DNA of 64,000 nucleotides. Origin: RYN-230 sp963704995. Its GTDB lineage: Bacteria > Actinomycetota > Actinomycetes > Streptosporangiales > Streptosporangiaceae. The notes beneath the pieces were generated by a model, which was not told the DNA's origin, did no database searches, and saw nothing but the letters and a program-made list of their open reading frames with translations. Position 1 is the stretch's first letter. Each line of letters opens with the position of its first letter. Shown here one piece after another: positions 45,994-54,028 of the stretch. The DNA lies in contig CAVPIM010000009.1 in the NCBI GenBank assembly GCA_963704995.1, forward strand, positions 186,001-250,000. Reading direction: 5' to 3'. Both the position numbers and the translations under genes were made by a program.

Positions 45994-46794
45994 ATGGATC
46001 TTGGCTTGCGGGACAGGGTGTACCTGGTGACCGGCGGCAGCCGGGGCCTTGGGTTCGCAGCAGCCCAGGCACTCGTCGCGGACGGGGCACGCGTGCTGCT
46101 CAGCGCGCCCCACGAGACCACAGCAGCCGCGGCCGCCGCCCGCCTCACCCAGGACGCCGGGCCCGGCGCTGCTGACTGGGCCGTCGCGGACAACGCTGAC
46201 CCCGCAGCGCCCGGCCAGCTGATCACCGCCGCCCAGGACCGCTTCGGCCGCCTGGACGGCGCGCTGATCAGCGTGGGCGGATCACCCAGCGGGACCGTCG
46301 CGGACAGCAGCGACGACGCGTGGCGGTCCGCGTTCGAAAGCGTCTTCCTCGGCGCCGTCCGGCTGGCCCGGGTCCTCACCGCCAGCCTGGCCGGCCAACG
46401 CGAGAACGGTGCCCTCAGCGGCACTGGCGGGTCCATCGCCTTCGTGCTCGCCGCCTCGGTCCGCGCACCTCTGCCCGGCCTGGCCATCTCCAACGGGGTC
46501 TTCCCCGGCCTGGCCGGGGTGGTGAAGACCCTCGCCGACGAGCACGGCCCGGCCGGGATCCGGATCAACGGGCTGCTGCCCGTCCGGATCGCCACCGACC
46601 GGGTCCGTCAGCTCGACGCCCTCCTCGGCGACCCCGACGAAGTACGCGCCCGCGTCTCCCAGACCATCCCGCTGCGCCGCTACGGCGAACCTGCAGAGTT
46701 CGGGCAGACCGCCGCGTTCGTGCTCTCCCCCGCCGCGTCCTACATCACCGGCGCGATGATCCCCATTGACGGCGGGGCCATCCGCTCCTTCTAG
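45994..46794 (+). CDS. Short-chain dehydrogenase/reductase, atypical active site
   Basis: 266 residues. The cofactor motif is LVTGGSRGLGFAAAQALVAD, and the C-terminal pattern SYITGAMIPIDGGAIRS is typical of SDRs. The catalytic YxxxK is absent: the region reads PGLAISNGVFPGLAGVVKTL, with Ser/Asn where Tyr is expected. A subset of FabG-like SDRs shares this SN form. Substrate unknown. Confidence 0.86.
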   Translation: MDLGLRDRVYLVTGGSRGLGFAAAQALVADGARVLLSAPHETTAAAAAARLTQDAGPGAADWAVADNADPAAPGQLITAAQDRFGRLDGALISVGGSPSGTVADSSDDAWRSAFESVFLGAVRLARVLTASLAGQRENGALSGTGGSIAFVLAASVRAPLPGLAISNGVFPGLAGVVKTLADEHGPAGIRINGLLPVRIATDRVRQLDALLGDPDEVRARVSQTIPLRRYGEPAEFGQTAAFVLSPAASYITGAMIPIDGGAIRSF

Positions 46795-46878
46795 CGCCCA
46801 CCCCGGCTAAAGCGGCATTCCAGAAGTTCTGCTCGTAACCCGGTGGTAGCCAGGGGCTGGTCCAGGGCGCGGCGGTGG

Positions 46879-47202
46879 TCAGCATCTGGCCAGGTGGGTG
46901 TCGGCATCCTGCTGTGACCTGGCAATGATCCGCTGGAGGGCCGCCACGTGCTGCTCGAATGCCTGGCGGCCGGCTGCGCTGAGGCTGGCTGAGGTGCGCG
47001 GGAACTTGCCCACGAATCTCTTGCGTATCTGGACGTAGCCGGCCGACTCAAGGGTGGACAGCTGCTTGGATAGCGCCGAGTCGGACAGGCCGAGTTCGTC
47101 GCGGATGTACTTGAAGTCGGCCCATTGCGCCGCCGCGAGCAGCGAGACGATCTCCAGCCTCGTCGGCGCGTGAATCAGCTCATCGAAACGAGCTGTGGTC
47201 AT
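46879..47202 (-). CDS. Winged-helix transcriptional regulator (MarR/ArsR-like, DUF24-free)
   Basis: 107 residues. LIHAPTRLEIVSLLAAAQWA, YIRDELGLSDSALSKQLSTL and ESAGYVQIRKRFVG form the wHTH, as in regulators paired with small membrane proteins. The ATG overlaps the stop of the membrane protein gene (ATGA). Likely represses its own operon at the repeats upstream of 47738. Confidence 0.86.
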   Translation of the reverse strand: MTTARFDELIHAPTRLEIVSLLAAAQWADFKYIRDELGLSDSALSKQLSTLESAGYVQIRKRFVGKFPRTSASLSAAGRQAFEQHVAALQRIIARSQQDADTHLARC

Positions 47203-47738
47203 GGGGTGCCTCCGGCTTCCGGCGCGCCGCTGATCTGCTGCCGGGCCTGGCTGAGCATGAGCCTGCGCAGGTACCGGTTCACCAGCGGCCCGGCGATCAC
47301 GAGCACGGCAGCTCCGGCGGCGCAGGCGATGGTGACGGGATAACGGAGGTGGGCCGTGGCCAGGCCGATCGCGGTGCCCACGATCACCCCGTCGACCAGC
47401 ACTATCATGCCGAATATCGCGGCGGCGCCGCGGGCGCCGGGCTCCGTGGCGCTGTGCACCTGGACACGGCGGCGCACCGCAGGGATCATTACGCCGGTCA
47501 GCACGGCCATAACGAGCACGGCGAGCGGGATCGCGATGGCCTGCACGACCAGGTCCCCGCTGTCCCTGGCGGCGCCGATGGCGACGATCCCCGCCGCCAT
47601 CACCCACCAGTACCAGGCTGGTACGAGCACGGCCTTGATGACCTGTCCCTGCCGCCGCTGGATCTCGGCCAGCTCGGCTGCCGCCTCGGCGCCGGTCGCC
47701 CCTGTTCCGGCCGGGTGGGGTTGCTGTGTGTTGTCCAT
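47199..47738 (-). CDS. Four-helix membrane protein in regulator operon
   Basis: 179 residues with four transmembrane helices (WYWWVMAAGIVAIGAARDSG; AIAIPLAVLVMAVLTGVMIP; AIFGMIVLVDGVIVGTAIGL; VTIACAAGAAVLVIAGPLVN). Family unknown. First gene of a two-gene operon with the regulator. AGGAGG is adjacent to the ATG. Confidence 0.82.
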   Translation of the reverse strand: MDNTQQPHPAGTGATGAEAAAELAEIQRRQGQVIKAVLVPAWYWWVMAAGIVAIGAARDSGDLVVQAIAIPLAVLVMAVLTGVMIPAVRRRVQVHSATEPGARGAAAIFGMIVLVDGVIVGTAIGLATAHLRYPVTIACAAGAAVLVIAGPLVNRYLRRLMLSQARQQISGAPEAGGTP

Positions 47739-47810
47739 GGCGGCCTCCTACTGGAAACTACTTTCCTGACTAGAAAGTATCACGCTTCTTTCCGAGTAGG
47801 CAAGTACTTT
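47739..47810 (-). promoter_or_regulatory. Promoter and operator repeats of the regulator operon
   Basis: On the minus strand TTGCCT (47803-47798), a 16-nt spacer and GATACT (47781-47776) make a good sigma-70-type promoter. The motif GGAAAGTA occurs twice and GGAAAGAA once around it, and GGAAA/TTTCC arms form an inverted repeat at 47752-47765. This is a likely operator for the co-transcribed regulator. Confidence 0.6.
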
Positions 47811-48937
47811 CCAAGTGCCCCCGCTGACGGGCGGAGCCTGAAGACAGCCTCGCCACGTCCTTCACCCGCCGAGCCCAGGCCCACCAGTCGCTTAGCAGGC
47901 CGCGCCTCACCCGACTGAATGGTCAGCAATAACGCCGAATACGAATCAGAGGTACCGTCTAACGTCAGCCAGGTCCGATTGCATCGGAACCTGATCCGGC
48001 TCCTATGCGGCCTGGACGCCGACCCCCTTGAAGACCTGCCGGTGATGCCAGTCGACATGATCAGTTCGACGACCGGCTGACCTGGCCGGGGTGCGAGCAG
48101 CGGCTGGCCCGACAGGTCGTCCACCGCCCGCCGCCCGGCGTCGCTGCGGGCCACGTACAGGCTGGACACCCGGATATACAGCTCAGCGGTCAGCCCCAGC
48201 ACGCCCAGGTCGAACAGCGCATGGTGCAGCGCGCACAGCGCCAGCCCGTTGGCCACCACGTCCGGGCCGTCCTGGCTGTGCCAGCGCACATGCGCTGCTT
48301 CCAGCCCGACGGGATTACGGCCCAGCGCCCCATCGAAACCGCACATGGCGCACTGGTAGGCATAAGCCCGCAATACCTCCTCGGCGAACCCGGGACGCCG
48401 CGGGCTCCGCCTGCCCGCCGCCACGGCGCGGCTGGCCGCCAGCTCCAGCACCGCGAGATCCAGGCCCACTGCGTCACAGATCATGGCGGCCAGGCCCGGG
48501 GTGAAGTGCAGGTCCAGCAGCAGCCGCGCCGTGGCCGCCAGCGTGCCCGGATCCGCCAGCAGTTGCCCAACCTCGGGCCGCAGCTGGCCGACCGCCCCGC
48601 GCCCGGCCAGCCACGGACCGCGCTCTGGAGCATCCGGCCCGATCTCTGCTCCCGAACCGTCCCGCAGGTCCCAGATCTCCCGCTCCAGGTGAACGAACGG
48701 CATCGCCGCCCGCTGCCGCCCGGCCGAGGCCTTGGCCACCGGCGGCCCGAAGTCGTTGATCAGCGTGCTGACCGGCTCCTCAGCCTCCGAGTACGCCGCG
48801 GTCGTGCTGCCCGTAGAGGTGAACCTTCCGAACAGCCACAGCAGTAGCAGAGGCTTGTGCGGCGCACGCAGGCGCGCCCGGCCGACCGGAGCACACCGCA
48901 GCCGGGCCAGCAGATCCAGGAACTCCTCACGAGTCAC
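47780..48937 (-). CDS. Phosphorothioated-DNA-dependent HNH restriction endonuclease (ScoMcrA-like), C-terminal frameshift
   Basis: Type IV restriction enzyme family with an N-terminal sulfur-binding domain (RAPHKPLLLLWLFGRF near the start; FGPPVAKA; PFVHLEREIWDLRD) and a C-terminal HNH nuclease (YQCAMCGFDGALGRNPVGLE, AAHVRWHSQDGPD, VANGLALCALHHALFDLGVL) with CxxC...CxxH zinc ligands. The GTG at 48937 follows AGGAGGGG. Near 48060 the normal end of the family (HVDWHHRQVFKGVG) is found in another frame ending at TAG 48003-48005, so one base seems missing. The printed frame beyond is artefact. No dnd modification genes are in the window. Confidence 0.85.
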   Translation of the reverse strand: MTREEFLDLLARLRCAPVGRARLRAPHKPLLLLWLFGRFTSTGSTTAAYSEAEEPVSTLINDFGPPVAKASAGRQRAAMPFVHLEREIWDLRDGSGAEIGPDAPERGPWLAGRGAVGQLRPEVGQLLADPGTLAATARLLLDLHFTPGLAAMICDAVGLDLAVLELAASRAVAAGRRSPRRPGFAEEVLRAYAYQCAMCGFDGALGRNPVGLEAAHVRWHSQDGPDVVANGLALCALHHALFDLGVLGLTAELYIRVSSLYVARSDAGRRAVDDLSGQPLLAPRPGQPVVELIMSTGITGRSSRGSASRPHRSRIRFRCNRTWLTLDGTSDSYSALLLTIQSGEARPAKRLVGLGSAGEGRGEAVFRLRPSAGALGKYLPTRKEA

Positions 48938-49182
48938 GCAGCCCCTCCTGAAACCGGCAGCCCCGTCAGCATCGTCATCGTCCAACGGGTCCAGGCCCGA
49001 CCGGGCCAGGAACCTGGAATCTGTTCAACGGGAGTCGCGGCCACGCCGATACACCATGCCAGCAGGGTCCACTCCGTGGCGGTCACTGCCACCGGCTGGC
49101 GTTCAACACCACGGTCAAATGACGGTCAAACGATCTTGGAAGCCTCTTGGCTGTCCTCAGCAAGCCCGGTGACCTGGGCGTT

Positions 49183-49260
49183 TGGTCGGGATGGCGAGAT
49201 TCGAACTCGCGGCCTCCTGCTCCCAAAGCAGGCGCGCTAACCAAGCTGCGCCACATCCCG
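49183..49260 (-). tRNA. tRNA-Pro (anticodon TGG)
   Basis: Acceptor CGGGATG pairs with CATCCCG. The anticodon loop CTTTGGGAG has TGG, and the T-arm contains GTTCGAATC. The 3' CCA is encoded. Folds as a full cloverleaf on the minus strand. Confidence 0.96.
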
Positions 49261-49404
49261 CTAAGCCGACCGTAGCCTACCTGCCCTGGCCGATTCGCGG
49301 GCGGCCACGGACGCGATCCGGTGGCCCGGACGACCGGATAAGCCGGTACGCTACCCGTGACGACGTGCTGGCCCCAGCCCGACCGGGCTGCGCTGGCGCG
49401 GCTC

Positions 49405-49475
49405 GCGGGCGTAGCTCAATGGTAGAGCCCCAGCCTTCCAAGCTGGTCATGAGGGTTCGATTCCCTTCGCCCGCT
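49405..49475 (+). tRNA. tRNA-Gly (anticodon TCC)
   Basis: Acceptor GCGGGCG pairs with CGCCCGC. The anticodon stem-loop CCAGCCTTCCAAGCTGG carries TCC, and the T-arm has GGTTCGATTCC. CCA is not encoded (CCT follows). Confidence 0.96.
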
Positions 49476-49624
49476 CCTATCTGCGCAGGTCAAGGACGGT
49501 TTCTCAGCTGCCGGTTATTGTGTGGCTAACGCGCGTGCCACCTATGTGCCACATGCCTCCCGCCCATTCATCGAGCTCGTGGGCAGACCCTCGCCGCGGA
49601 TCATGAGGGCGTAGGCGAAGGCGG

Positions 49625-50257
49625 TCACGGCGCTTTCACCAGATGGGTCACCGGCGCCCGGTCTGCCCGCAGCCAGGACACGCGGGCGAGCACGAGCAGG
49701 CTGGCCACGACACCGGTGGCGCCCAGCACGATCAGCCGGGGATCGGCCTCGTGGATGCCGAACACACCCCAGCAGAGCAGTTCACCGAAGATCAGCAGCC
49801 AGGTGGCCCGGGAGACACCGGCCGTGTCCCTGGACCGGTACACCGTCCACACCGACGGCGTGACCTGCAGCAGGAAGGCCACAGTCAGGGCCGAGCCCAG
49901 CCCCGCGCGGCCGAACACCGCAGCGGCGGTGAGCAGCACCACCGCCCACACCGACGCAAGCACCACGGGCCGTTTCGGCACACCGCCGCCGCGTCGTGCC
50001 AGCACTACCGCGAGCCATCCCGACAAGACAGTCGCCGAGATGGCGGGGACAAGCGCGGTCCAAAAGCCCGACAGCGCGAAGTAGGCCAGCCAGGCAGCGT
50101 TGTTCACGCTCGTCAGCGCCGCCCACGACCACGACACACCCGCCACGGTCCCAGTGCGGCGGACCCTGGCCAGCTGCGGCAAGAACTGCGGCACCGCCAG
50201 GAACGCTGCCACCAGCGGAAGCGACGCGAACACCATGTGCATCAGCACTTTCCCCAT
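49625..50257 (-). CDS. PQ-loop (SWEET-like) membrane transporter
   Basis: 210 residues, about seven helices in two repeats. The first repeat has VPQFLPQLARVRRTGTVAGV (PQ motif), and the second has VTPSVWTVYRSRDTAGVSRA. SWEET/SemiSWEET proteins move sugars or other small solutes, and substrate is not predictable. Divergent from an Lrp-type regulator, which may control it. Confidence 0.83.
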   Translation of the reverse strand: MGKVLMHMVFASLPLVAAFLAVPQFLPQLARVRRTGTVAGVSWSWAALTSVNNAAWLAYFALSGFWTALVPAISATVLSGWLAVVLARRGGGVPKRPVVLASVWAVVLLTAAAVFGRAGLGSALTVAFLLQVTPSVWTVYRSRDTAGVSRATWLLIFGELLCWGVFGIHEADPRLIVLGATGVVASLLVLARVSWLRADRAPVTHLVKAP

Positions 50258-50288
50258 GATTCTGCCGGGCGAAGATCCCTCGCTAAAA

Positions 50289-50310
50289 CGCTACGTCGTT
50301 TTGCGTAGCG
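50289..50310. promoter_or_regulatory. Inverted-repeat operator candidate between PQ-loop and Lrp genes
   Basis: CGCTACG and CGTAGCG separated by 8 nt, with a further half-site CTACG near 50332. Position in the 106-bp divergent gap suits autoregulation by the Lrp protein. Confidence 0.55.
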
Positions 50311-50363
50311 AATGCTTGCCACTTTTGCTGCTACGTGGCGATCATCGGCAATAATCTTTCACT

Positions 50364-50831
50364 ATGGACAAAGTTGACCGGGCGATCCTTGCCGAGCTGC
50401 AAGCCGATGGCCGGCTGACGGTCACCGAGCTTGCCGACCGAGTCCGGCTCACACCCGGCCCCTGCCACCGGCGGCTGCGTGAACTCGAACGCAGCGGCAT
50501 CATCACCGGCTACCGCGCCATCGTGAACCCTGCCGCCGTCGGGATGGGATTCGAGGCCCTCGTGCAGATCACCCTGGAACACGGCGACGCCGGCACCGTC
50601 GCCTCCTTCGAAACGGCCCTGGCCGAGCTGCCGCAGGTCCGGCACGCAGAGCGCCTATTCGGCGACCCCGACTACCTGCTGCGGGTGGCCGCGCGAGACC
50701 TCGACAGCTTCGCGACAGTGCGGGACCAGGAACTAGCCACGCTGCCAGGCGTACACCGTCTCACCTCAACCATCGTGATGAAACGCATCATCGACAACCG
50801 GCCCGTGCCACTCGCCACCCGAGATAACTAA
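50364..50831 (+). CDS. Lrp/AsnC-family transcriptional regulator
   Basis: 155 residues. The HTH is DRAILAELQADGRLTVTELA followed by RVRLTPGPCHRRLRELERSG. The RAM ligand-binding domain follows (FEALVQITLEHGDAGTVASF; VRHAERLFGDPDYLLRVAAR). Binds DNA as oligomers and responds to amino acids. Likely controls the divergent transporter. Confidence 0.93.
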   Translation: MDKVDRAILAELQADGRLTVTELADRVRLTPGPCHRRLRELERSGIITGYRAIVNPAAVGMGFEALVQITLEHGDAGTVASFETALAELPQVRHAERLFGDPDYLLRVAARDLDSFATVRDQELATLPGVHRLTSTIVMKRIIDNRPVPLATRDN

Positions 50832-51484
50832 GCAAGTGCAGCGGAGAAAACAACTGATCTCTTTCGAGAATGCTGGAAATCGCGGCTGTGATGGAGAGTC
50901 TGCGTGCTCCGGGGTGACATCCACGAGTTCCGGATCGTCGTGTCATTGCAGTGCCATTAAGAAGGGTGATCAACGGTCAATCGCGGTCACCACCGGCTAC
51001 ACGAATCCGCAGAGCAAGGCCCACGACGGCCATGCGCTCTGCCCAGACCGAACGCAGTCAAAATCACCGGGCCATTAACCACAGTGTGCAGTGGTATCGC
51101 GCGAGTCAAAAGCGGGCAGGCCAGATCTCAGGTCAGCCGCCTCCCGACCCGCCCTGGCCCATTGTGTGCGACTGCCCCGACTGTCCAGCACGTTTTGCCT
51201 GACGTGCTGCCGGTGTTTGCCGTGTCTGCTCACGAACAAGGCGGCGCTCACGCCAGCGGCCAACCCACCGAGAAATCCTTGCTTTCATCGGCGCCTCCGG
51301 CTCTGCGACGTTTTGCCGCGCCAGCGTGCGGGCGGGCTCGTATCCGCAGCGTACGCCTCATAAGACGGCGCTGACAGTGGCGTTCCGCTCGGAGAGTCGG
51401 GGCAGCCACGAAGACAGGCGAGCCTCATCGGGAACGTCGCCTGCCGTTGTCCCGCTTCCGGCCGCCGCCTCAAGGTCGCCAGTA
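50832..51484. other. Long gap without a confident gene
   Basis: 653 bp, of visibly lower GC than neighbours over the first 250 bp. No RNA gene or clear repeat is seen. A small membrane-protein-like frame is noted separately at 51075-51288. The remainder shows only short, unconvincing frames. Confidence 0.5.
51075..51288 (-). CDS. Possible small YtxH-like membrane protein, start region damaged
   Basis: From ATG 51288, which is preceded by GGAGG, a one-base-shifted frame reads GFLGGLAAGVSAALFVSRHG followed by a charged tail of ~45 residues, resembling small single-span YtxH-type proteins. As printed, the ATG belongs to a different frame (51 residues, basic). An extra A in ATGAAAG would explain it. 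Low confidence. Confidence 0.3.
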
Positions 51485-51667
51485 CTAGCCCATAGCCACG
51501 ACCCTGTTCGGAACGAGATAGGCGACGATGAGAGCCGCCGGGAAGAAGAACAGGCTGAAGATGAAGTACCCGATGAAGCTGTGGCCCTTACGGCCAGCGA
51601 CACGGGCGGGCCAGAACGCGATTGCGATCCAGATGAGGATCATCAAGATCGTCCAGAGAAAGACCAT
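51485..51667 (-). CDS. Small two-span membrane protein
   Basis: 60 residues: MVFLWTILMILIWIAIAFWP, then ARVAGRKGHSFIGYFIFSLF and FFPAALIVAYLVPN. GGGGGAG precedes the ATG. Resembles small proteins with a GRKG turn found in many actinobacteria. Function unknown. Confidence 0.75.
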   Translation of the reverse strand: MVFLWTILMILIWIAIAFWPARVAGRKGHSFIGYFIFSLFFFPAALIVAYLVPNRVVAMG

Positions 51668-51792
51668 GGCCTACTCCCCCCAGCGTTCGCAGCGAACGCT
51701 CCGATTCGCTGCCGGACGGCAGCGTGGGCACCGGACGAGTACTCAAAGAGCAAGCCCGATCCACTGCCCAGGTTCCCTGATCGGGGTCTGTC

Positions 51793-52920
51793 TCAGCAGG
51801 GACGAACGTCCTGCTGCGGGTCCTGGTGGACCTGGGCCGGTTCTTCTTCCAGGGCCACCACGTCGGCAACGATGCAGCTCACGTTGTCGGGACCGCCGCC
51901 ATCGATGGCCAGCGCGATCAGATCCGCCACGGCCTGATCCGGATCGCTGACCGTCAGGAGGACCCGCACCAGCGTGTCCGCCGCCACCACCTGGTGCAGG
52001 CCATCTGAGCAGAGCAGGTACCGGTCACCGGGCCGCGCCTCGCGCAACTGGAGGTCAGGCTCGAAGTTACCCCCGTCCAGCGCCCGCAGCAGCATGAAGC
52101 GCTGGGGGTGGGAAGCGACTTCCTCGGCCGTGATCTTGCCGTCGTCCAGCAGGGACTGCACCAGCGTGTGGTCCTGGGTGATCTGGAACATCTCACCGTC
52201 GCGGACCAGATAGGCGCGCGAGTCACCGATGTGCACGAGCCCCAGCTGGGAGCCTGACCACAGCAGGGCGGTCAGCGTCGTGCCCATGCCCCGCCTGGAT
52301 GGGTCGGCCTTGACCATGTCATTCAGCGCGCTGTTAGCCCGGCGCACCGCATGATCGAGCGCGTCGAGCAATTCACCGGCCGGTACCTCGATGTCCAGCG
52401 CTCGCAGCGCCTCGATGACGGCCGCGCTCGCCACCTCGCCGGCGGCGTGGCCTCCCATCCCGTCGGCGACCGCGAGGAGTCTGGGCCCGCCATAGACAGC
52501 GTCCTCATTGTCCTGGCGGTGCAGGCCGATATCGGACTGCACCGCGTAGCGGACGGCAAGCTTGCCCTGAGCATCAGGCATGACGGTGTCCTTCCCGGAC
52601 AGGTAGCCGATGAGGAAGTCCGCGAGCTGACGCCGGGCCGCCGTCTCCGCCTCGATCTGAGCCCAGTACGCGGCCAGTTCCGAGGCAGCCTGCGCGGGTG
52701 GCAGCGTGCTCACGGCGCGGATCGTGGCCAGCGGCATGCCCAGGCGGCGCAGCCAGGCCACCAGCCTGGCCTGCTCCAGCTGGGCCGGGGCATAGAAGCG
52801 GTACTGCGACACCGGGTTGACCCGGACCGGGCACAGCAGGCCCAGCTCGTCGTAGAGGCGGAGCGCCTTGCGCGTCAGCCGGGACGCCTGGGCAAAGGCC
52901 CCGCTGGTCATCAGCTCCAC
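51793..52920 (-). CDS. MerR-type HTH fused to PP2C Ser/Thr phosphatase
   Basis: 375 residues. N-terminus: MerR HTH (SRLTRKALRLYDELGLLCPV, then NPVSQYRFYAPAQLEQARLV) with the dimerisation helix to ~residue 110. C-terminus (~125-365): complete PP2C with metal-binding motifs QDNEDAV, VADGMGGHAAGEVAS, GTTLTALLW, HIGDSRAYL, CSDGL and PDNVSCIV. A DNA-binding regulator carrying its own phosphatase. The GTG at 52920 follows AGGAGGG. An ATG at 52911 is also possible. No kinase lies nearby. Confidence 0.88.
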   Translation of the reverse strand: MELMTSGAFAQASRLTRKALRLYDELGLLCPVRVNPVSQYRFYAPAQLEQARLVAWLRRLGMPLATIRAVSTLPPAQAASELAAYWAQIEAETAARRQLADFLIGYLSGKDTVMPDAQGKLAVRYAVQSDIGLHRQDNEDAVYGGPRLLAVADGMGGHAAGEVASAAVIEALRALDIEVPAGELLDALDHAVRRANSALNDMVKADPSRRGMGTTLTALLWSGSQLGLVHIGDSRAYLVRDGEMFQITQDHTLVQSLLDDGKITAEEVASHPQRFMLLRALDGGNFEPDLQLREARPGDRYLLCSDGLHQVVAADTLVRVLLTVSDPDQAVADLIALAIDGGGPDNVSCIVADVVALEEEPAQVHQDPQQDVRPC

Positions 52921-53177
52921 TCGTGCCCTCCTCATGCCGGGCAGGTCGCCCGGCGCAATCAGGCTCGGCCTGGCCCCAGGGGCAAGGTCAAATCACGGCT
53001 CCGGAACTTGCTCGACCACGTTATTTTCCTCAGCGGTCGCCCCGACCGCGACGTGTGCCGCCATGGCCCGCCGTTCCCCCTGGACAAGCCCAGAGCTACC
53101 GGCTTCTTGGCCCGCTCGGCCAGCGGTAGAGTTGCAGGCAAGTCAGTGCTAGTGACTGCTCACCAGCGGGAGCGGCG

Positions 53178-53510
53178 GTGGACTCGCTCATGTCCGCGAT
53201 AGGCGGAGCCAGCATGACGGTAGGCGTGCTGTCAGCAGTCCGGTTCCTGCTCACGCTCACGACCCGGCCCGCCTGGCCGCAGCTGCGCGTTTTCGCCCGG
53301 GCCACCCCGGCCACCACGCCTGCTACGCGGCGCGGCGCCATGATCTGGTTCTGCGGCTCCATGGTTCTCGCCATCAACGGAACCCTCCTCCTTCTCAACG
53401 TGCAGGACGAGGTAGCCAGGTGGCTGGCATCCGGCGCCCTTACCGCGCTCGTGATAGCGCAGCTTGGCCTGTTGCTCATGTCCCGCAGACAGCGTGAGTC
53501 AGCCGGATAG
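53178..53510 (+). CDS. Small membrane protein (gene A of duplicated cassette)
   Basis: 110 residues, three hydrophobic segments (MTVGVLSAVRFLLTLTT; MIWFCGSMVLAINGTLLLLN; WLASGALTALVIAQLGLLLM). GGGAG precedes the GTG. The stop lies 9 bp before the start of the next gene, so they are coupled. Family unknown. Confidence 0.7.
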   Translation: MDSLMSAIGGASMTVGVLSAVRFLLTLTTRPAWPQLRVFARATPATTPATRRGAMIWFCGSMVLAINGTLLLLNVQDEVARWLASGALTALVIAQLGLLLMSRRQRESAG

Positions 53511-54028
53511 CCCGGTCAGGTGGCGGAGTCCGGGGTAAGGGTCACGGCCAACAAGCTGGGACGGCGGCGCGCCGCCGGGATATACGGCGCCATCATCACG
53601 GCGGCCATAATTGCCGCGGCGGGGGGAAACCTGCCCACCACCGCGCTGGTGATCTCGGTCGTGGTCACGTTGCTCGTGTACTGGCTCGCCGAGGAGTACG
53701 CCGAACTCCTGGGCGAGCAGGCGGAAGGCGGCCAGCTGCCGAGCCGGGCATCCATCCGGGGAGCATTGGCGGCGACCTGGCCGATGGTCAGTGCCTCCTA
53801 CGTGCCGCTGCTCGCACTCGTGCTGGTACGGCTGGCCGGGGCCTCGTCCCTCGTGGCCGCCAATGTCGGCCTGGCTGCGGCGATCGTACTGCTGACCATC
53901 CACGGATGGTGGGCCGGGCGGGCGGCCCAGCTGCGCAGCTGGCAGCTATTCATCGCCACCTCGGTGGCCGCGCGCTGGGACTGCTGATGATCGCGCTCAA
54001 GGACCTGGTTCTCATCCACCTGCACTAG
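53490..54028 (+). repeat. Copy 1 of a ~540-bp direct repeat
   Basis: Nearly identical to 54350-54894. Includes the last codons of gene A and all of gene B. Differs by scattered substitutions and one missing base near 53973. Confidence 0.9.
53520..53987 (+). CDS. Four-helix membrane protein, copy 1 (gene B), truncated by a 1-nt deletion
   Basis: 155 residues as read. Helices at GIYGAIITAAIIAAAGG, ALVISVVVTLLVYWLAEEYA, ASYVPLLALVLVRLAGASSL and NVGLAAAIVLLTIHGWW. Nearly identical to the intact copy at 54385, but GCCGCCGCGC there is GCCGCGCGC here, so the last helix (ALGLLMIALKDLVLIHLH) is lost and the protein ends in RWDC. The corrected frame would end at 54028. Function unknown. Confidence 0.75.
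   Translation: MAESGVRVTANKLGRRRAAGIYGAIITAAIIAAAGGNLPTTALVISVVVTLLVYWLAEEYAELLGEQAEGGQLPSRASIRGALAATWPMVSASYVPLLALVLVRLAGASSLVAANVGLAAAIVLLTIHGWWAGRAAQLRSWQLFIATSVAARWDC

Noticed and set aside
49476..49624. Repeated GTGCCAC after tRNA-Gly as a possible attachment-site remnant
   Set aside because: Only 7 bp, no integrase and no second copy at a distance. Not enough to call an att site.
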